The notes under the pieces: model-generated
Databases searched by the model: none
What the model was told of the DNA's origin: nothing
Seen by the model: the letters and a program-made list of their open reading frames with translations, nothing else
Assembly: GCF_018448925.1 (NCBI RefSeq)
Contig: NZ_RCWE01000004.1
Coordinates: 310,001-374,000, forward strand
Reading direction: 5' to 3'
DNA: 64,000 bases
Origin: Photorhabdus akhurstii
Lineage (GTDB): Bacteria > Pseudomonadota > Gammaproteobacteria > Enterobacterales > Enterobacteriaceae
In this document: positions 1 through 8,893 of the stretch, piece after piece
How positions within the stretch are numbered: position 1 is the first letter of the stretch
How the letters are laid out: every line of letters begins with the position of its first letter
Made by a program: the position numbers and the translations under genes

Positions 1-516
1 CACCATTAAGCCGAGATGGAATACGAAGCGCCCGGCATTTGCCGCTTGAGTAAAGAACCAGGTTGCTGCTTCTCCAACATAAGGTTGGACTTTAGCTATC
101 AGCACATTTCCACCATCAGTAATGAGCGAGTTCCAACCGCTGTAAAGTTTATCGCCAACCAGAGGAAGACTATTCAGCCAGGTCATTGTCGGTATCTGAA
201 AATGGGAGGGGGATTTAGCCCACTGGATTAATGGTGCGCTGTTTTCCAATAAGCTACTGACCAGTAATGCGACAGGGATCACAAACAATAGAATTAGCAG
301 TAGCGTCATGATGGAGACGGCAATCCAGCGTTTACCCCATAAACTGTTTTGTAGTTTTTCTAATAATGGCCAGGTAGCGATAACAACCATACCCGCCCAG
401 ACAAAACCGAAGATAAAGGGCTTTATCACCCAAAAACTAGTAACAATTAACAGTGACAAGAAAATTAAAGTAAAGAATAACTTTGGTAGATCATAATGCG
501 GTTGAGATTTGTCCAT
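1..516 (-). CDS. ydiK: YdiK, AI-2E family transporter (5' part, runs off the window)
   Basis: The minus strand reads open from an ATG at 516 to the window edge, giving 172 residues of the N-terminal half. The start MDKSQPHYDLPKLFFTLIFL and the following segments FVWAGMVVIATWP and IAVSIMTLLLILLFVIPVAL closely follow E. coli YdiK, a multi-pass inner-membrane protein of the AI-2E transporter (UPF0118) family. At least three hydrophobic segments are visible. Its substrate is not established. It is divergent from ydiJ with a 223-bp gap, an arrangement I recall from E. coli. No frame disruption was seen in the part present. Confidence 0.88.
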   Translation of the reverse strand, partial: MDKSQPHYDLPKLFFTLIFLSLLIVTSFWVIKPFIFGFVWAGMVVIATWPLLEKLQNSLWGKRWIAVSIMTLLLILLFVIPVALLVSSLLENSAPLIQWAKSPSHFQIPTMTWLNSLPLVGDKLYSGWNSLITDGGNVLIAKVQPYVGEAATWFFTQAANAGRFVFHLGLMV

Positions 517-739
517 AAGTTAATTTCTCTCAGGGATTGAGTGGCGCTAAAGATAATGAATAAATAGGATGTTATCTATAGGTTACTCAAAATGGGTGAA
601 TATTATGATAAGGTAAACGCTTGCCTTCTCAGACAAATCAGTTAACGGTGGTAAATGATTACGGCTGATTAAGGCATTGATTCAAAGATAGTATAAATGG
701 AGCAATGTGGACACTCATTTTAAAAGGGTCAAAACGACA

Positions 740-3700
740 ATGATCCCACGCATATCACAAGCACCGCACGTCAGTGAGGTCGCACAGAAGTTCTTGGATA
801 CATTAAAGGAACAAGGATTTACCGGAGATGTTGCAAGCAGTTATGCCGATCGTCTGACAATGGCGACAGATAACAGTATCTACCAACTCTTACCACAGGC
901 TGTCGTTTTCCCCCGATCCAGTGCCGATGTGGTTTTATTGGCTCGTATCGCCGGTGAAAAAGAGTATCAGCATTTGACATTTACTCCACGCGGTGGCGGT
1001 ACAGGCACAAACGGTCAGGCGCTTAATGATGGCATTGTGGTGGATATGTCCCGCTATATGAATCGTATCCTTGAGATTAACCCGGAGCAAGGTTGGGTCA
1101 GAGTTGAAGCGGGGGTGATTAAAGACCAACTGAACCAATATTTGCGTCCATATGGTTATTTCTTCTCACCAGAGCTTTCAACCAGTAACCGTGCAACATT
1201 GGGCGGCATGATTAATACCGACGCATCCGGTCAGGGTTCACTCGTCTATGGTAAAACTTCTGATCATGTTCTTAGCCTGCGGGCCGTTCTATTAGGGGGG
1301 GAATTACTTGACACCCGCGCTATGGATATAGCCCAGGCGGAATCGATTGCGCAAGAAGATTCGGTTGTCGGTCGCATTTATAACACGGTGCTTAGTCGTT
1401 GCCGTGAACAACGTGAACTTATTGTTGAAAAATTCCCTAAACTCAATCGTTTTCTGACTGGTTATGATTTGCGCCATGTTTTCAGTGACGATATGCAGAA
1501 ATTTGACTTGGGGCGTATCTTAACTGGTTCAGAAGGAACACTCGCTTTTATTACCGAAGCGGTTTTGGATATTACCCCGTTGCCGAAAGTCAGGCGGTTG
1601 GTGAATGTGAAATATGATTCATTTGATTCTGCATTGCGTAATGCCCCTTTTATGGTGGAGGCAAAGGCGTTATCGGTTGAAACCGTGGATTCCAAGGTGT
1701 TGAATTTGGCGCGTGAGGATATCGTCTGGCATTCAGTTAAGGAATTGATCACTGATGTTCCTAACAAAGATATGCAGGGGTTGAATATTGTTGAATTCAG
1801 TGGCGATGATCAACCTTTGATAGAGCGGCAAGTAGAAACACTTTGTCAGCGCCTTGATGAACTGATGGATAGCAAGCAAGCAGGGGTTATTGGCTATCAA
1901 ATTTGCCGAGAGTTAGCTGATATTGAGCGTATTTATGCAATGCGCAAGAAAGCGGTTGGCTTGTTGGGTAACAGTAAAGGTGCGGCGAAACCCATTCCTT
2001 TTGTGGAAGATACGTGTGTGCCGCCACAGTATCTTGCTGATTATATTGTGGAATTTCGACAGCTATTGGATAGCCATCATCTCAATTATGGTATGTTTGG
2101 TCATGTGGATGCGGGGGTGTTGCATGTTCGGCCAGCGCTGGATATGTGTGATCCTCAGCAAGAGATACTGATGAAACAGATTTCTGATGAAATTGTCAGT
2201 CTTACGGCACGTTATGGTGGTTTATTGTGGGGAGAGCATGGTAAAGGATTTCGTGCTGAATACAGCCCTGAGTTTTTCGGTAGCATCTTGTATGAAGAAT
2301 TACGCCGGATTAAGGCTGCCTTTGACCCGAATAACCGCTTGAATCCGGGTAAAATTTGTCCGCCGATGGGGATTGATGTCCCTATGATGAAAGTCGATGC
2401 TGTTAAGCGAGGAACATATGATCGGACAATTCCGGTAAATGTCAGGAGTACATTCCGTGGCGCTATGGAGTGTAATGGGAATGGGCTTTGCTTTAATTTC
2501 GATGTAAAAAGCCCGATGTGTCCATCGATGAAAGTGAGTCAGCAACGTATCCATTCGCCGAAAGGACGTGCGACACTCGTGCGTGAATGGCTGCGTCTTT
2601 TAACTGAACAGGGTGTGGCTCCGACACTACTGAAACAGGGATTAGAACAAAAACGACCAAGTTTACGTGGGTTGATTGAGAAGACTCGCAATAGCTGGCA
2701 GGCATGGCGCGGGGAGTATGACTTTTCTCACGAAGTGAAAGAGGCAATGTCGGGTTGTCTGGCATGCAAAGCTTGCTCAACACAGTGCCCGATTAAAATT
2801 GATGTTCCGTCATTTCGCGCACGTTTTCTTGAGTTATATCATGGTCGCTATTTTCGCCCTTTACGTGATCATATTGTGGCGAGTGCGGAAAGCAGCACGC
2901 CATTAATGGCTAAGGTTCCTCGGGTCTTTAATTTCTTCCTGAAACAGCCGTGGATACAAGAATTGAGTCGCCGAACTATCGGCATGGTGGATTTACCCTT
3001 GTTATCCAGCCCGACGCTGCACCAACAACTGGCGGGTCATTATGTGCTTTCTACCACGCTGGAACAGCTTGAAAAAATGGGTCAAGCCCATCGTGACGAA
3101 TATGTGTTGATCGTTCAGGACCCATTCACTAGCTATTATGATGCTAAAGTTGTGGCTGATTTTGCCTGTTTGGTAGAGAAATTGGGATATAAACCAGTAC
3201 TACTGCCATTTTCGCCAAACGGTAAAGCACAACATATCAAGGGATTCTTATCCCGTTTTGCTAAAACGGCCAAAAAGACATCAGATTTCCTCAATCGGGT
3301 TGCTGAGTTGGGAATTCCTATGGTCGGTGTCGATCCGGCGCTGGTTTTGTGCTACCGGGACGAATATAAAGAAATTCTGGGAGAACAGCGTGGAAAGTTT
3401 GAGGTTCAGCTTGTTCATGAATGGTTGATTAACGCCTTGCCAGAAAAAAGTGATCATGAAGAAAAATCAGGTGATAAATGGTATCTATTTGGACATTGTA
3501 CTGAAGTGACTATGCTACCGGGCAGTAATCAACAATGGGGAAAAATTTTCCATCGGTTGGGTAGCAAGCTGGATAATATCAGTGTAGGCTGCTGTGGCAT
3601 GGCTGGAATCTATGGTCATGAAAACAAAAACATAGAACACTCTATTGGTATCTATAAATTATCCTGGCAACCTGCCTTGCAGAAATTACCATTGGAGCGC

Positions 3701-3799
3701 TGTCTAAGCTCCGGTTATTCCTGCCGCAGTCAGGTTAAACGGATAGAAGGGCAAGTACTTAAGCATCCGTTGCAAGCTTTATTGGAGATAATCCCATGA
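740..3799 (+). CDS. ydiJ: YdiJ, FAD / Fe-S D-2-hydroxyglutarate dehydrogenase
   Basis: A 1019-residue protein that matches E. coli YdiJ (1018 aa) almost throughout. An upstream GTG at 707 is in frame, but the E. coli-like N-terminus MIPRISQAP begins at the ATG at 740, so I chose that. An N-terminal FAD-binding (PCMH) fold carries PRGGGTGTN near residues 83-91. A middle FAD-oxidase C domain contains FGHVDAGVLHVRP. Cysteine clusters near 577 (CNGNGLC) and 673-688 (CLACKACSTQCP) are ferredoxin-like Fe-S ligands, and GCCGMAG near 950 is a CCG-type motif. The family oxidises D-2-hydroxyglutarate. It is co-transcribed with menI through an ATGA overlap. Confidence 0.94.
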   Translation: MIPRISQAPHVSEVAQKFLDTLKEQGFTGDVASSYADRLTMATDNSIYQLLPQAVVFPRSSADVVLLARIAGEKEYQHLTFTPRGGGTGTNGQALNDGIVVDMSRYMNRILEINPEQGWVRVEAGVIKDQLNQYLRPYGYFFSPELSTSNRATLGGMINTDASGQGSLVYGKTSDHVLSLRAVLLGGELLDTRAMDIAQAESIAQEDSVVGRIYNTVLSRCREQRELIVEKFPKLNRFLTGYDLRHVFSDDMQKFDLGRILTGSEGTLAFITEAVLDITPLPKVRRLVNVKYDSFDSALRNAPFMVEAKALSVETVDSKVLNLAREDIVWHSVKELITDVPNKDMQGLNIVEFSGDDQPLIERQVETLCQRLDELMDSKQAGVIGYQICRELADIERIYAMRKKAVGLLGNSKGAAKPIPFVEDTCVPPQYLADYIVEFRQLLDSHHLNYGMFGHVDAGVLHVRPALDMCDPQQEILMKQISDEIVSLTARYGGLLWGEHGKGFRAEYSPEFFGSILYEELRRIKAAFDPNNRLNPGKICPPMGIDVPMMKVDAVKRGTYDRTIPVNVRSTFRGAMECNGNGLCFNFDVKSPMCPSMKVSQQRIHSPKGRATLVREWLRLLTEQGVAPTLLKQGLEQKRPSLRGLIEKTRNSWQAWRGEYDFSHEVKEAMSGCLACKACSTQCPIKIDVPSFRARFLELYHGRYFRPLRDHIVASAESSTPLMAKVPRVFNFFLKQPWIQELSRRTIGMVDLPLLSSPTLHQQLAGHYVLSTTLEQLEKMGQAHRDEYVLIVQDPFTSYYDAKVVADFACLVEKLGYKPVLLPFSPNGKAQHIKGFLSRFAKTAKKTSDFLNRVAELGIPMVGVDPALVLCYRDEYKEILGEQRGKFEVQLVHEWLINALPEKSDHEEKSGDKWYLFGHCTEVTMLPGSNQQWGKIFHRLGSKLDNISVGCCGMAGIYGHENKNIEHSIGIYKLSWQPALQKLPLERCLSSGYSCRSQVKRIEGQVLKHPLQALLEIIP

Positions 3800-4212
3800 T
3801 TTGGAAACGTGATATTGGACTGGATAGCCTGAATCAAGTAAATAGCCAATGTATGATGGGCCATCTGGGCATAAAAATCACGCATATCGGTGATGACTAT
3901 ATTGAAGGCACAATGCCGGTTGATCATCGCACCCGTCAGCCATTTGGTTTATTGCATGGCGGGGCATCTGTTGTGCTGGCAGAATCACTCGGTTCTTTAG
4001 CTGGGTATCTCTGTTCCGAAGGTGAGAAAAAAGTTGTTGGATTGGAAATTAATGCTAACCATATTCGGTCGGTTCGTAGTGGTGAAGTGAAAGGCGTGTG
4101 TAAACCTCTTCATATTGGCCGTAATCACCAAGTGTGGCGAATTGATATTTTTGATGAGCGGCAACATTTGTGCTGTACCTCTCGGTTAACCACATCAGTT
4201 TTGCCTGGATAA
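3796..4212 (+). CDS. menI: 1,4-dihydroxy-2-naphthoyl-CoA hydrolase (hotdog thioesterase)
   Basis: A 138-residue hotdog-fold thioesterase matching E. coli MenI/YdiI. The family motif LLHGGASVVLAES is present with the catalytic glutamate at E63. The enzyme releases 1,4-dihydroxy-2-naphthoate from its CoA ester in menaquinone synthesis, and relatives also hydrolyse other acyl-CoAs. The start codon overlaps the ydiJ stop (ATGA), so translation is probably coupled. The second gene of a two-gene operon. Confidence 0.93.
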   Translation: MIWKRDIGLDSLNQVNSQCMMGHLGIKITHIGDDYIEGTMPVDHRTRQPFGLLHGGASVVLAESLGSLAGYLCSEGEKKVVGLEINANHIRSVRSGEVKGVCKPLHIGRNHQVWRIDIFDERQHLCCTSRLTTSVLPG

Positions 4213-4232
4213 AATATAAAACAAAAGTGAAA

Positions 4233-4318
4233 GTAGGTTATTGTATGGATAAATAACCTACTATTTAAGTGAAAAGGTTATTTTTCACAGTAATTGAATT
4301 TAATTGTGATAACCTTTA
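4233..4318 (+). terminator. Two consecutive hairpins after menI
   Basis: A stem of TAGGTTA (4234-4240) with TAACCTA (4254-4260) is followed by a second stem of AAAGGTTA (4273-4280) with TAACCTTT (4310-4317). They lie just past the menI stop and may end the ydiJ-menI transcript. Neither has a clean U-run. The AT-rich DNA from here to about 4500 shows no gene. Confidence 0.35.
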
Positions 4319-4581
4319 AGAAGTATATATATTTATGTAACTTATCGATGTTTTTATAATATTATGGGTTGTTTGATTGTATATGTCTGATGAATAGGAA
4401 TGGTGAATTATCTTAAAAGAATTAATACTCTAATAGGGAAAGATCTAATTGAAAATTCTTATTCAAATCTATAAATGCTGATATATTAATTAATGCTAAA
4501 GTTTCAGCAGTTTTAATTTGCGCTAAATTCCGCTTAAATATGAAGGGTGCCTGAGAACCAAGTCATAACAACATCTAAAAG

Positions 4582-4604
4582 GGCGGGAGTAAAAACCTCC
4601 CGCC
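4582..4604 (-). terminator. Hairpin 3' of hok copy 1
   Basis: Read on the minus strand, GGCGGGAGG pairs with CTCCCGCC around a TTTTTA loop, and CTTTT follows, 11 bases past the hok stop. Its position matches the hairpin that follows hok in plasmid R1. The conserved sequence beyond it (about 4540-4570) may hold the fold-back element of the long mRNA. Confidence 0.6.
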
Positions 4605-4614
4605 TAAGGTTGCC

Positions 4615-4773
4615 TTACCTGTTGCTGGATTCGTAAGCCATGCTTGCCGCAACCTCTGTATTACCTCGTTTGATATGGAGTTTACAGATTGAACCCCTGG
4701 TTATCCACGTGAATATGAGTAACGTCACACAAATAATGATCAAACTCAATATTGCGATTTTTTGCGGCTTCAT
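4615..4773 (-). CDS. hok: Hok/Gef family type I toxin, copy 1
   Basis: A 52-residue ORF, exactly the length of R1 Hok. It starts MKPQKIAILSLIIICVTLLI and ends in the family signature EVAASMAYESS. Hok proteins are small single-span inner-membrane toxins that depolarise the cell when translated. One hydrophobic segment (about residues 6-24), the conserved cysteine of the RGSIC element (C30) and the EVAA-MAYES tail are all visible. The SD is AAGGAGAGAAGG. The start overlaps the mok stop (ATGA). Expression should be held off by the antisense Sok RNA from the opposite strand. The frame is intact. Confidence 0.9.
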   Translation of the reverse strand: MKPQKIAILSLIIICVTLLIFTWITRGSICKLHIKRGNTEVAASMAYESSNR

Positions 4774-4829
4774 AGCCTTCTCTCCTTGCTTTTTGTCAGG
4801 TAAGAGGCTAGCCTTATGTTGTTGGACAT
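4770..4829 (-). CDS. mok: Mok leader peptide, copy 1
   Basis: A 19-codon ORF starting ATGTCC and encoding MSNNIRLASYLTKSKERRL. It sits where mok lies in R1, beginning in the Sok target region and ending at the hok start. In the R1 system hok is translated only through coupling to mok, and Sok blocks mok. Here the mok stop (TGA) overlaps the hok ATG, so coupling would be by stop/start overlap and not by the long overlap of R1. Confidence 0.7.
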   Translation of the reverse strand: MSNNIRLASYLTKSKERRL

Positions 4830-4872
4830 AGGAGTAGCCTCATTTCGATTTATAGTCGGATGGGGCTTTTCT
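4825..4872 (+). ncRNA. sok: Sok antisense RNA, copy 1 (approximate ends)
   Basis: Plus-strand transcript complementary to the mok start region. A promoter is visible: TTGTCA at 4793-4798 and TATGTT at 4815-4820, 16 bp apart. The predicted RNA begins near 4826, carries a stem (AGCC-CAT-CGA against TCG-ATG-GGGCT) and ends in TTTTC near 4870. The layout follows R1 Sok. Ends are inferred. Confidence 0.68.
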
Positions 4873-4925
4873 CTTTCTGCCTGGAACATAATGCTCAAGA
4901 CAGAAAGTCTCAAGCACCCGGAGGC

Positions 4926-4953
4926 AGTATACTTTTATTCATCTAAGATGCAA
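4926..4953 (-). promoter_or_regulatory. hok mRNA promoter, copy 1
   Basis: On the minus strand, TTGCAT (4948-4953) and TATACT (4926-4931) are spaced 16 bp. The transcript would begin near 4919 with the conserved hok leader sequence GGGTGCTTGAGACTTTCTG, equivalent to the 5' end of R1 hok mRNA. The second copy has the same pair at 5625-5630 and 5603-5608. Confidence 0.7.
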
Positions 4954-5291
4954 GATATTGAAAATATTTATTATAGTCACGTAATACCTTCGAATTAAAT
5001 TAACCAGCTAGTAAAGCCATTAATAAAGAAAGGAAGGGGTGTTGATGATGGAATATATAGATAAAATTGTTTTTTAATGCATTTGATTAATTAAATAGAA
5101 AATATATAATAACAACCTCTATTTTACATCTCCGGTTAACGATGTTGCACTTATTATGTGAATCCAAGAATGACAGAGTTTCAGTAGCTTTAATTTATGC
5201 TTAATGCCGCTTAAATATGAAGGGTGCCTGAGAACCAAGTCATAACAACATCTAAAAGGGCGGGAGTAAAAACCTCCCGCCTAAGGTTGCC

Positions 5292-5450
5292 TTACCTGTC
5301 GCTGGATTCGTAAGCCATGATTGCCGCAACCTCTGTATTACCTCGTTTGATATGGAGTTTACAGATTGAACCCCTTGTTATCCACGTGAATATGAGTAAT
5401 GTCACACAAATAATGATCAAACTAAATATTGCGATTTTTTGCGGCTTCAT
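5292..5450 (-). CDS. hok: Hok/Gef family type I toxin, copy 2
   Basis: A 52-residue paralogue of the toxin at 4615-4773, 677 bp further on. It differs at three residues: L9 becomes F, S44 becomes I and N51 becomes D. The membrane segment, C30 and the EVAA-MAYES tail are kept. It has the same AAGGAGAGAAGG SD and the same overlap with its mok. The intact frame suggests both copies could be functional. Confidence 0.9.
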   Translation of the reverse strand: MKPQKIAIFSLIIICVTLLIFTWITRGSICKLHIKRGNTEVAAIMAYESSDR

Positions 5451-5506
5451 AGCCTTCTCTCCTTGCTTTTTATCAGGTAAGAGGCTAGCCTTACGTTGCT
5501 AGGCAT
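5447..5506 (-). CDS. mok: Mok leader peptide, copy 2
   Basis: A 19-codon ORF encoding MPSNVRLASYLIKSKERRL, whose TGA overlaps the ATG of hok copy 2. It is equivalent to the first copy, with substitutions at residues 2, 3, 5 and 12 only. Conservation of both the peptide frame and the stop/start overlap supports a role in coupling translation to hok. Confidence 0.68.
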   Translation of the reverse strand: MPSNVRLASYLIKSKERRL

Positions 5507-5549
5507 AGGGGTAGCCTCATTTCGATTTATAGTCGGATGGGGCTTTTCT
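5502..5549 (+). ncRNA. sok: Sok antisense RNA, copy 2 (approximate ends)
   Basis: Second Sok gene, complementary to mok copy 2. Its promoter is weaker than copy 1: TTATCA, a 16-bp gap, then TACGTT at 5492-5497. The stem and terminal TTTTC are the same as in copy 1. The target regions differ by several bases between copies, so each Sok may act mainly on its own mRNA. Confidence 0.62.
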
Positions 5550-5849
5550 CTTTCTGCCTGGAACATAATGCTCAAGACAGAAAGTCTCAAGCACCCGGAG
5601 GCAGTATACTTTTATTCATATAAGATGCAAGATATTGAAAATATTTATTATTGTCATGTAATACCTTCGAATTAAATTAGCCAGCCAGTCAAACTATTAA
5701 TAAAAAGGGAAGAAATGTTGAAAATGGAATATATAGATTAAATTGTTTCTTAATGCGTTTAATTAATTGCGTCGATTAAATAGAAATTTAATTTGCATAT
5801 ACAATAATAGCAATCCCCATTCTTTATCTCCGGTTAACGATGTCAATTT

Positions 5850-6125
5850 TGTTTGACTGCTATGTCTGACTGCTATTTTCATACCGGTGAAGGAATCATT
5901 CTCCGGTGTGTCTGAAAACTCACATCAAATTGGTATTTCTGATGAACTTTTTGTGCTTTTGTTTTACGCCAAGAAGTAAAGAATAGCACAATTGATTAAA
6001 CTAATAATTTATAGATAAAACAGTAAATTAAAGAGATACCTTCATATGAAATGAACATAAATTATCGCGTTCGAATAAAATTTAACCTTCTTAAGGTATA
6101 TCCTCTTAAAACAAATGGTTGAAGT
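5850..6125. other. Intergenic DNA between the hok pair and suf
   Basis: AT-rich, with no ORF of note on either strand. It contains an imperfect repeat of ATACCGGTGAAGGAATCATTC with CTCCGGTG. The suf promoter must lie in its right part or just beyond. Nothing else was identified. Confidence 0.4.
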
Positions 6126-6144
6126 GATAAAGGTTATCATTACC
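6126..6144 (+). promoter_or_regulatory. Fur-like box upstream of sufA
   Basis: GATAAAGGTTATCATTACC matches the 19-bp Fur consensus at 15 of 19 positions and sits 69 bp before the sufA start. In E. coli the suf operon is repressed by Fur and activated by IscR/OxyR, so iron control is expected here. IscR and OxyR sites were not resolved by eye. Confidence 0.6.
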
Positions 6145-6212
6145 ATTATACGGAAGGAGAACACTCCGATAACGGCGGCAAAAATAGCTATAAAACAAAT
6201 GTGAGGTCAACT

Positions 6213-6581
6213 ATGACAAACAGCGTTGAAACCTTTTCTCTAAATGAAACCGCATGGCAAGGAATTACCATCACCGCGAGAGCCGCAGCGCAGATCCTAA
6301 AGTTGATGCAGCAAAACCCACAAAGTAAAGGATTATATCTGGGGGTTAAGCAGTCAGGATGTGCCGGTTTTGGCTATGTGTTTGAGATGGTTAACGAACC
6401 CGCGCCTGATGATCTGAGGTATGAAAGTGAAGGAGCATGTCTATATGTCCCTTTGAAAGCCATGCCCTTTATTGATGGTACTGAAGTGGATTTTGTTCGT
6501 GAAGGTTTAAATCAGATATTTAAATTCAATAATCCAAAAGCACAACATGCCTGTGGGTGTGGTGAAAGCTTTGGTATATAA
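6213..6581 (+). CDS. sufA: SufA, A-type Fe-S carrier
   Basis: A 122-residue A-type carrier, the same length as E. coli SufA when the ATG at 6213 is used; an in-frame GTG at 6201 is less likely. GAGGTC lies just upstream as SD. The three cluster-binding cysteines are present: C50 in KQSGCAGFGY and C114/C116 in CGCGESFG. It receives Fe-S clusters from SufBCD and passes them to apoproteins. First gene of the suf operon. Confidence 0.95.
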   Translation: MTNSVETFSLNETAWQGITITARAAAQILKLMQQNPQSKGLYLGVKQSGCAGFGYVFEMVNEPAPDDLRYESEGACLYVPLKAMPFIDGTEVDFVREGLNQIFKFNNPKAQHACGCGESFGI

Positions 6582-6593
6582 GTGTACCAATAT

Positions 6594-8090
6594 ATGTCTC
6601 AGAGCAATGTAGAAATCAGCGATGATGTGCAGACTTGGCTCAGCGATCATCGCTATAAAGAAGGCTTCTTCACTCAGGTGGCGACGGATGAGCTGGCTAA
6701 AGGTTTGAGTGAAGAAGTTGTGCGGGCTATTTCCGCAAAACGCAATGAGCCAGAATGGATGCTGGAATTTCGGCTGGAGGCTTATCGCCATTGGTTAGGA
6801 ATGGAAGAGCCTCATTGGTTGAAAGCAAATTATCCCAATCTTGACTATCAGGATTACAGTTACTATTCAGCACCTTCATGTGGTGCTTGTGATGATAGTT
6901 GCAATTCACAATCTGGTGTTGTTCAAGGGACAGGGGCGGAGCAAGCTAATAGCTATTTAACCGCGGAAATTGAAGAAGCATTTGGTAAGTTGGGTGTTCC
7001 TGTACGGGAAGGTGAAGCGGTTGCGGTAGATGCTATTTTTGACTCCGTTTCTGTTTCAACCACCTATCGGGATAAGTTAGCGAAAGAAGGGATTATTTTC
7101 TGTTCATTTAGTGAAGCGATACAGGAATATCCTGGATTGGTCCGTAAATACCTCGGCAGTGTGGTTGCAAGCCACGATAACTTTTTTGCCGCATTGAATG
7201 CCGCAGTGGCTTCTGATGGTACTTTTGTTTATGTGCCAAAGGGCGTTCGATGCCCAATGGAGCTATCCACCTATTTTCGTATCAACGCTGCGAAAACGGG
7301 ACAATTTGAGCGCACTATCCTGATTGCTGATGAAGGCAGTTATGTCAGCTATATAGAAGGATGCTCCGCGCCGGTGCGTGATAGCTATCAACTTCATGCC
7401 GCTGTTGTCGAAGTGATTATCCATAAAGATGCTGAAGTGAAATATTCCACGGTACAAAACTGGTTTTCAGGTGGCGACAGTGCAGGGGGGATTCTCAACT
7501 TTGTCACTAAAAGAGCGTTATGTGAGGGCGAAAATGCCAAAATGTCTTGGACGCAATCGGAAACAGGTTCCGCAATTACCTGGAAATATCCCAGTGTGAT
7601 CTTGAAAGGAGATAACTCGATTGGCGAATTTTTCTCCGTTGCGCTGACTAACGGTACTCAACAGGCAGATACCGGCACCAAGATGATCCACATTGGCCGT
7701 AACACTAAATCGACCATCATTTCAAAGGGCATTTCTGCCGGTCGTAGTCAGAACAGTTATCGTGGGTTGGTCAAAATATTACCGGGAGCAGAAAACGCCC
7801 GTAACTATACCCAATGTGACTCCATGTTGATTGGTACTGAATGTGGCGCGCATACATTCCCTTATGTAGAAGTACAGAACAATACGGCGCAACTGGAGCA
7901 TGAAGCGACAACTTCTCGCATTGGTGAAGATCAATTGTTCTATTGTTTGCAACGTGGCATCAGTGAAGATGATGCGATTTCCATGATTGTTAATGGATTC
8001 TGTAAGGATGTGTTCTCTGAACTTCCCCTTGAATTTGCCGTTGAAGCACAAAAATTGCTGGCGATCAGCCTTGAACACAGCGTCGGATGA
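6594..8090 (+). CDS. sufB: SufB, Fe-S scaffold subunit
   Basis: A 498-residue protein matching E. coli SufB (495 aa) end to end. The ATG at 6594 gives an N-terminus of family length; an in-frame GTG at 6582 directly follows the sufA stop. Neither has a strong SD, so coupling to sufA is likely. The conserved cysteine that accepts persulfide sulfur is in NYTQCDSML (C408). SufB forms the SufBC2D complex on which clusters are assembled. The terminal block [15 protein letters not shown] is identical to the E. coli protein. Confidence 0.95.
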   Translation: MSQSNVEISDDVQTWLSDHRYKEGFFTQVATDELAKGLSEEVVRAISAKRNEPEWMLEFRLEAYRHWLGMEEPHWLKANYPNLDYQDYSYYSAPSCGACDDSCNSQSGVVQGTGAEQANSYLTAEIEEAFGKLGVPVREGEAVAVDAIFDSVSVSTTYRDKLAKEGIIFCSFSEAIQEYPGLVRKYLGSVVASHDNFFAALNAAVASDGTFVYVPKGVRCPMELSTYFRINAAKTGQFERTILIADEGSYVSYIEGCSAPVRDSYQLHAAVVEVIIHKDAEVKYSTVQNWFSGGDSAGGILNFVTKRALCEGENAKMSWTQSETGSAITWKYPSVILKGDNSIGEFFSVALTNGTQQADTGTKMIHIGRNTKSTIISKGISAGRSQNSYRGLVKILPGAENARNYTQCDSMLIGTECGAHTFPYVEVQNNTAQLEHEATTSRIGEDQLFYCLQRGISEDDAISMIVNGFCKDVFSELPLEFAVEAQKLLAISLEHSVG

Positions 8091-8146
8091 GTTTTCCCGG
8101 TTTCTTTTTTTATGACAGAACGTTAAGTCGTTCGAAGGCATGTAAT

Positions 8147-8893
8147 ATGTTAAGTATTAAAAATTTACGAGTCAGTGTTGAAGGTAATGAAATCTTAAAA
8201 GGATTAAACCTTGAAGTTAAACCGGGTGAAATTCATGCCATTATGGGGCCGAATGGCTCCGGTAAAAGTACATTATCAGCAACGTTAGCTGGCCGTGAAG
8301 AGTATGAAATTGGTGATGGTGAAATCACCTTTAAAGGTAAAGATTTACTTGCATTTGAGCCAGAAGAGCGAGCCGGGGAGGGGATTTTCCTCGCTTTTCA
8401 ATATCCGGTGGAAATTCCGGGTGTCAGTAATCAGTTTTTCCTACAAACCGCAGTAAATGCTGTCCGCCAATATCGCCGTCAGGAGCCGCTGGATCGCTTT
8501 GATTTTGCCGATTTTATCGAAGAGAAAATTGAATTGTTGGATATGCCGCCGGATTTGCTGACACGTTCAGTCAATGTCGGCTTTTCCGGTGGCGAGAAAA
8601 AACGTAATGATATTCTGCAAATGGCCGCGCTGGAGCCGACACTTTGTATTCTGGATGAGACAGATTCAGGGCTGGATATTGATGCATTGAAAATTGTGGC
8701 TAATGGCGTGAACTCTTTACGTGATCCAAACCGCTCATTCATTATTGTGACCCATTACCAACGTATTTTGGATTATGTGACACCTGATTTTGTGCATGTA
8801 CTTTATCAGGGCCGAATTATTAAATCCGGTGATTTCAGTTTGGCGAAAAAGTTGGAGGAGCAAGGTTATGGCTGGCTTATTGACCAACAGTGA
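8147..8893 (+). CDS. sufC: SufC, ABC-type ATPase of the SufBCD complex
   Basis: A 248-residue ABC ATPase, identical in length to E. coli SufC with the ATG at 8147. The open frame extends 60 bp upstream but without similarity. Walker A GPNGSGKST lies at 34-42, the signature FSGGEKKRN near 152, and Walker B with CILDETDSGLD near 168. It is a soluble member of the ABC superfamily that drives conformational change in SufB/SufD. Its 3' end overlaps sufD by 26 nt. Confidence 0.95.
   Translation: MLSIKNLRVSVEGNEILKGLNLEVKPGEIHAIMGPNGSGKSTLSATLAGREEYEIGDGEITFKGKDLLAFEPEERAGEGIFLAFQYPVEIPGVSNQFFLQTAVNAVRQYRRQEPLDRFDFADFIEEKIELLDMPPDLLTRSVNVGFSGGEKKRNDILQMAALEPTLCILDETDSGLDIDALKIVANGVNSLRDPNRSFIIVTHYQRILDYVTPDFVHVLYQGRIIKSGDFSLAKKLEEQGYGWLIDQQ

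Larger units (their letters stand above)
4500..5850. repeat. Tandem duplication of a ~650-bp hok/sok unit
   Basis: Segments from about 4500-5150 and 5177-5850 are near-identical in order and sequence at a constant offset of 677 bp. Each contains, on the minus strand, a hok promoter, leader, mok, hok and 3' hairpin, and on the plus strand a sok promoter. Similarity also reaches into the AT-rich flanks: both copies end near TCTCCGGTTAACGATG. The copies differ by scattered substitutions and small indels, so the duplication is not recent. Confidence 0.88.

Noticed and set aside
4640-4998. Plus-strand ORFs of 60-63 codons at 4640 and 4816, with one of them repeated at 5317
   Set aside because: They are antisense to hok, mok and the hok leader; the minus-strand Hok reading has family-level similarity and a proper SD, so the plus-strand frames are shadows carried along by the duplication.
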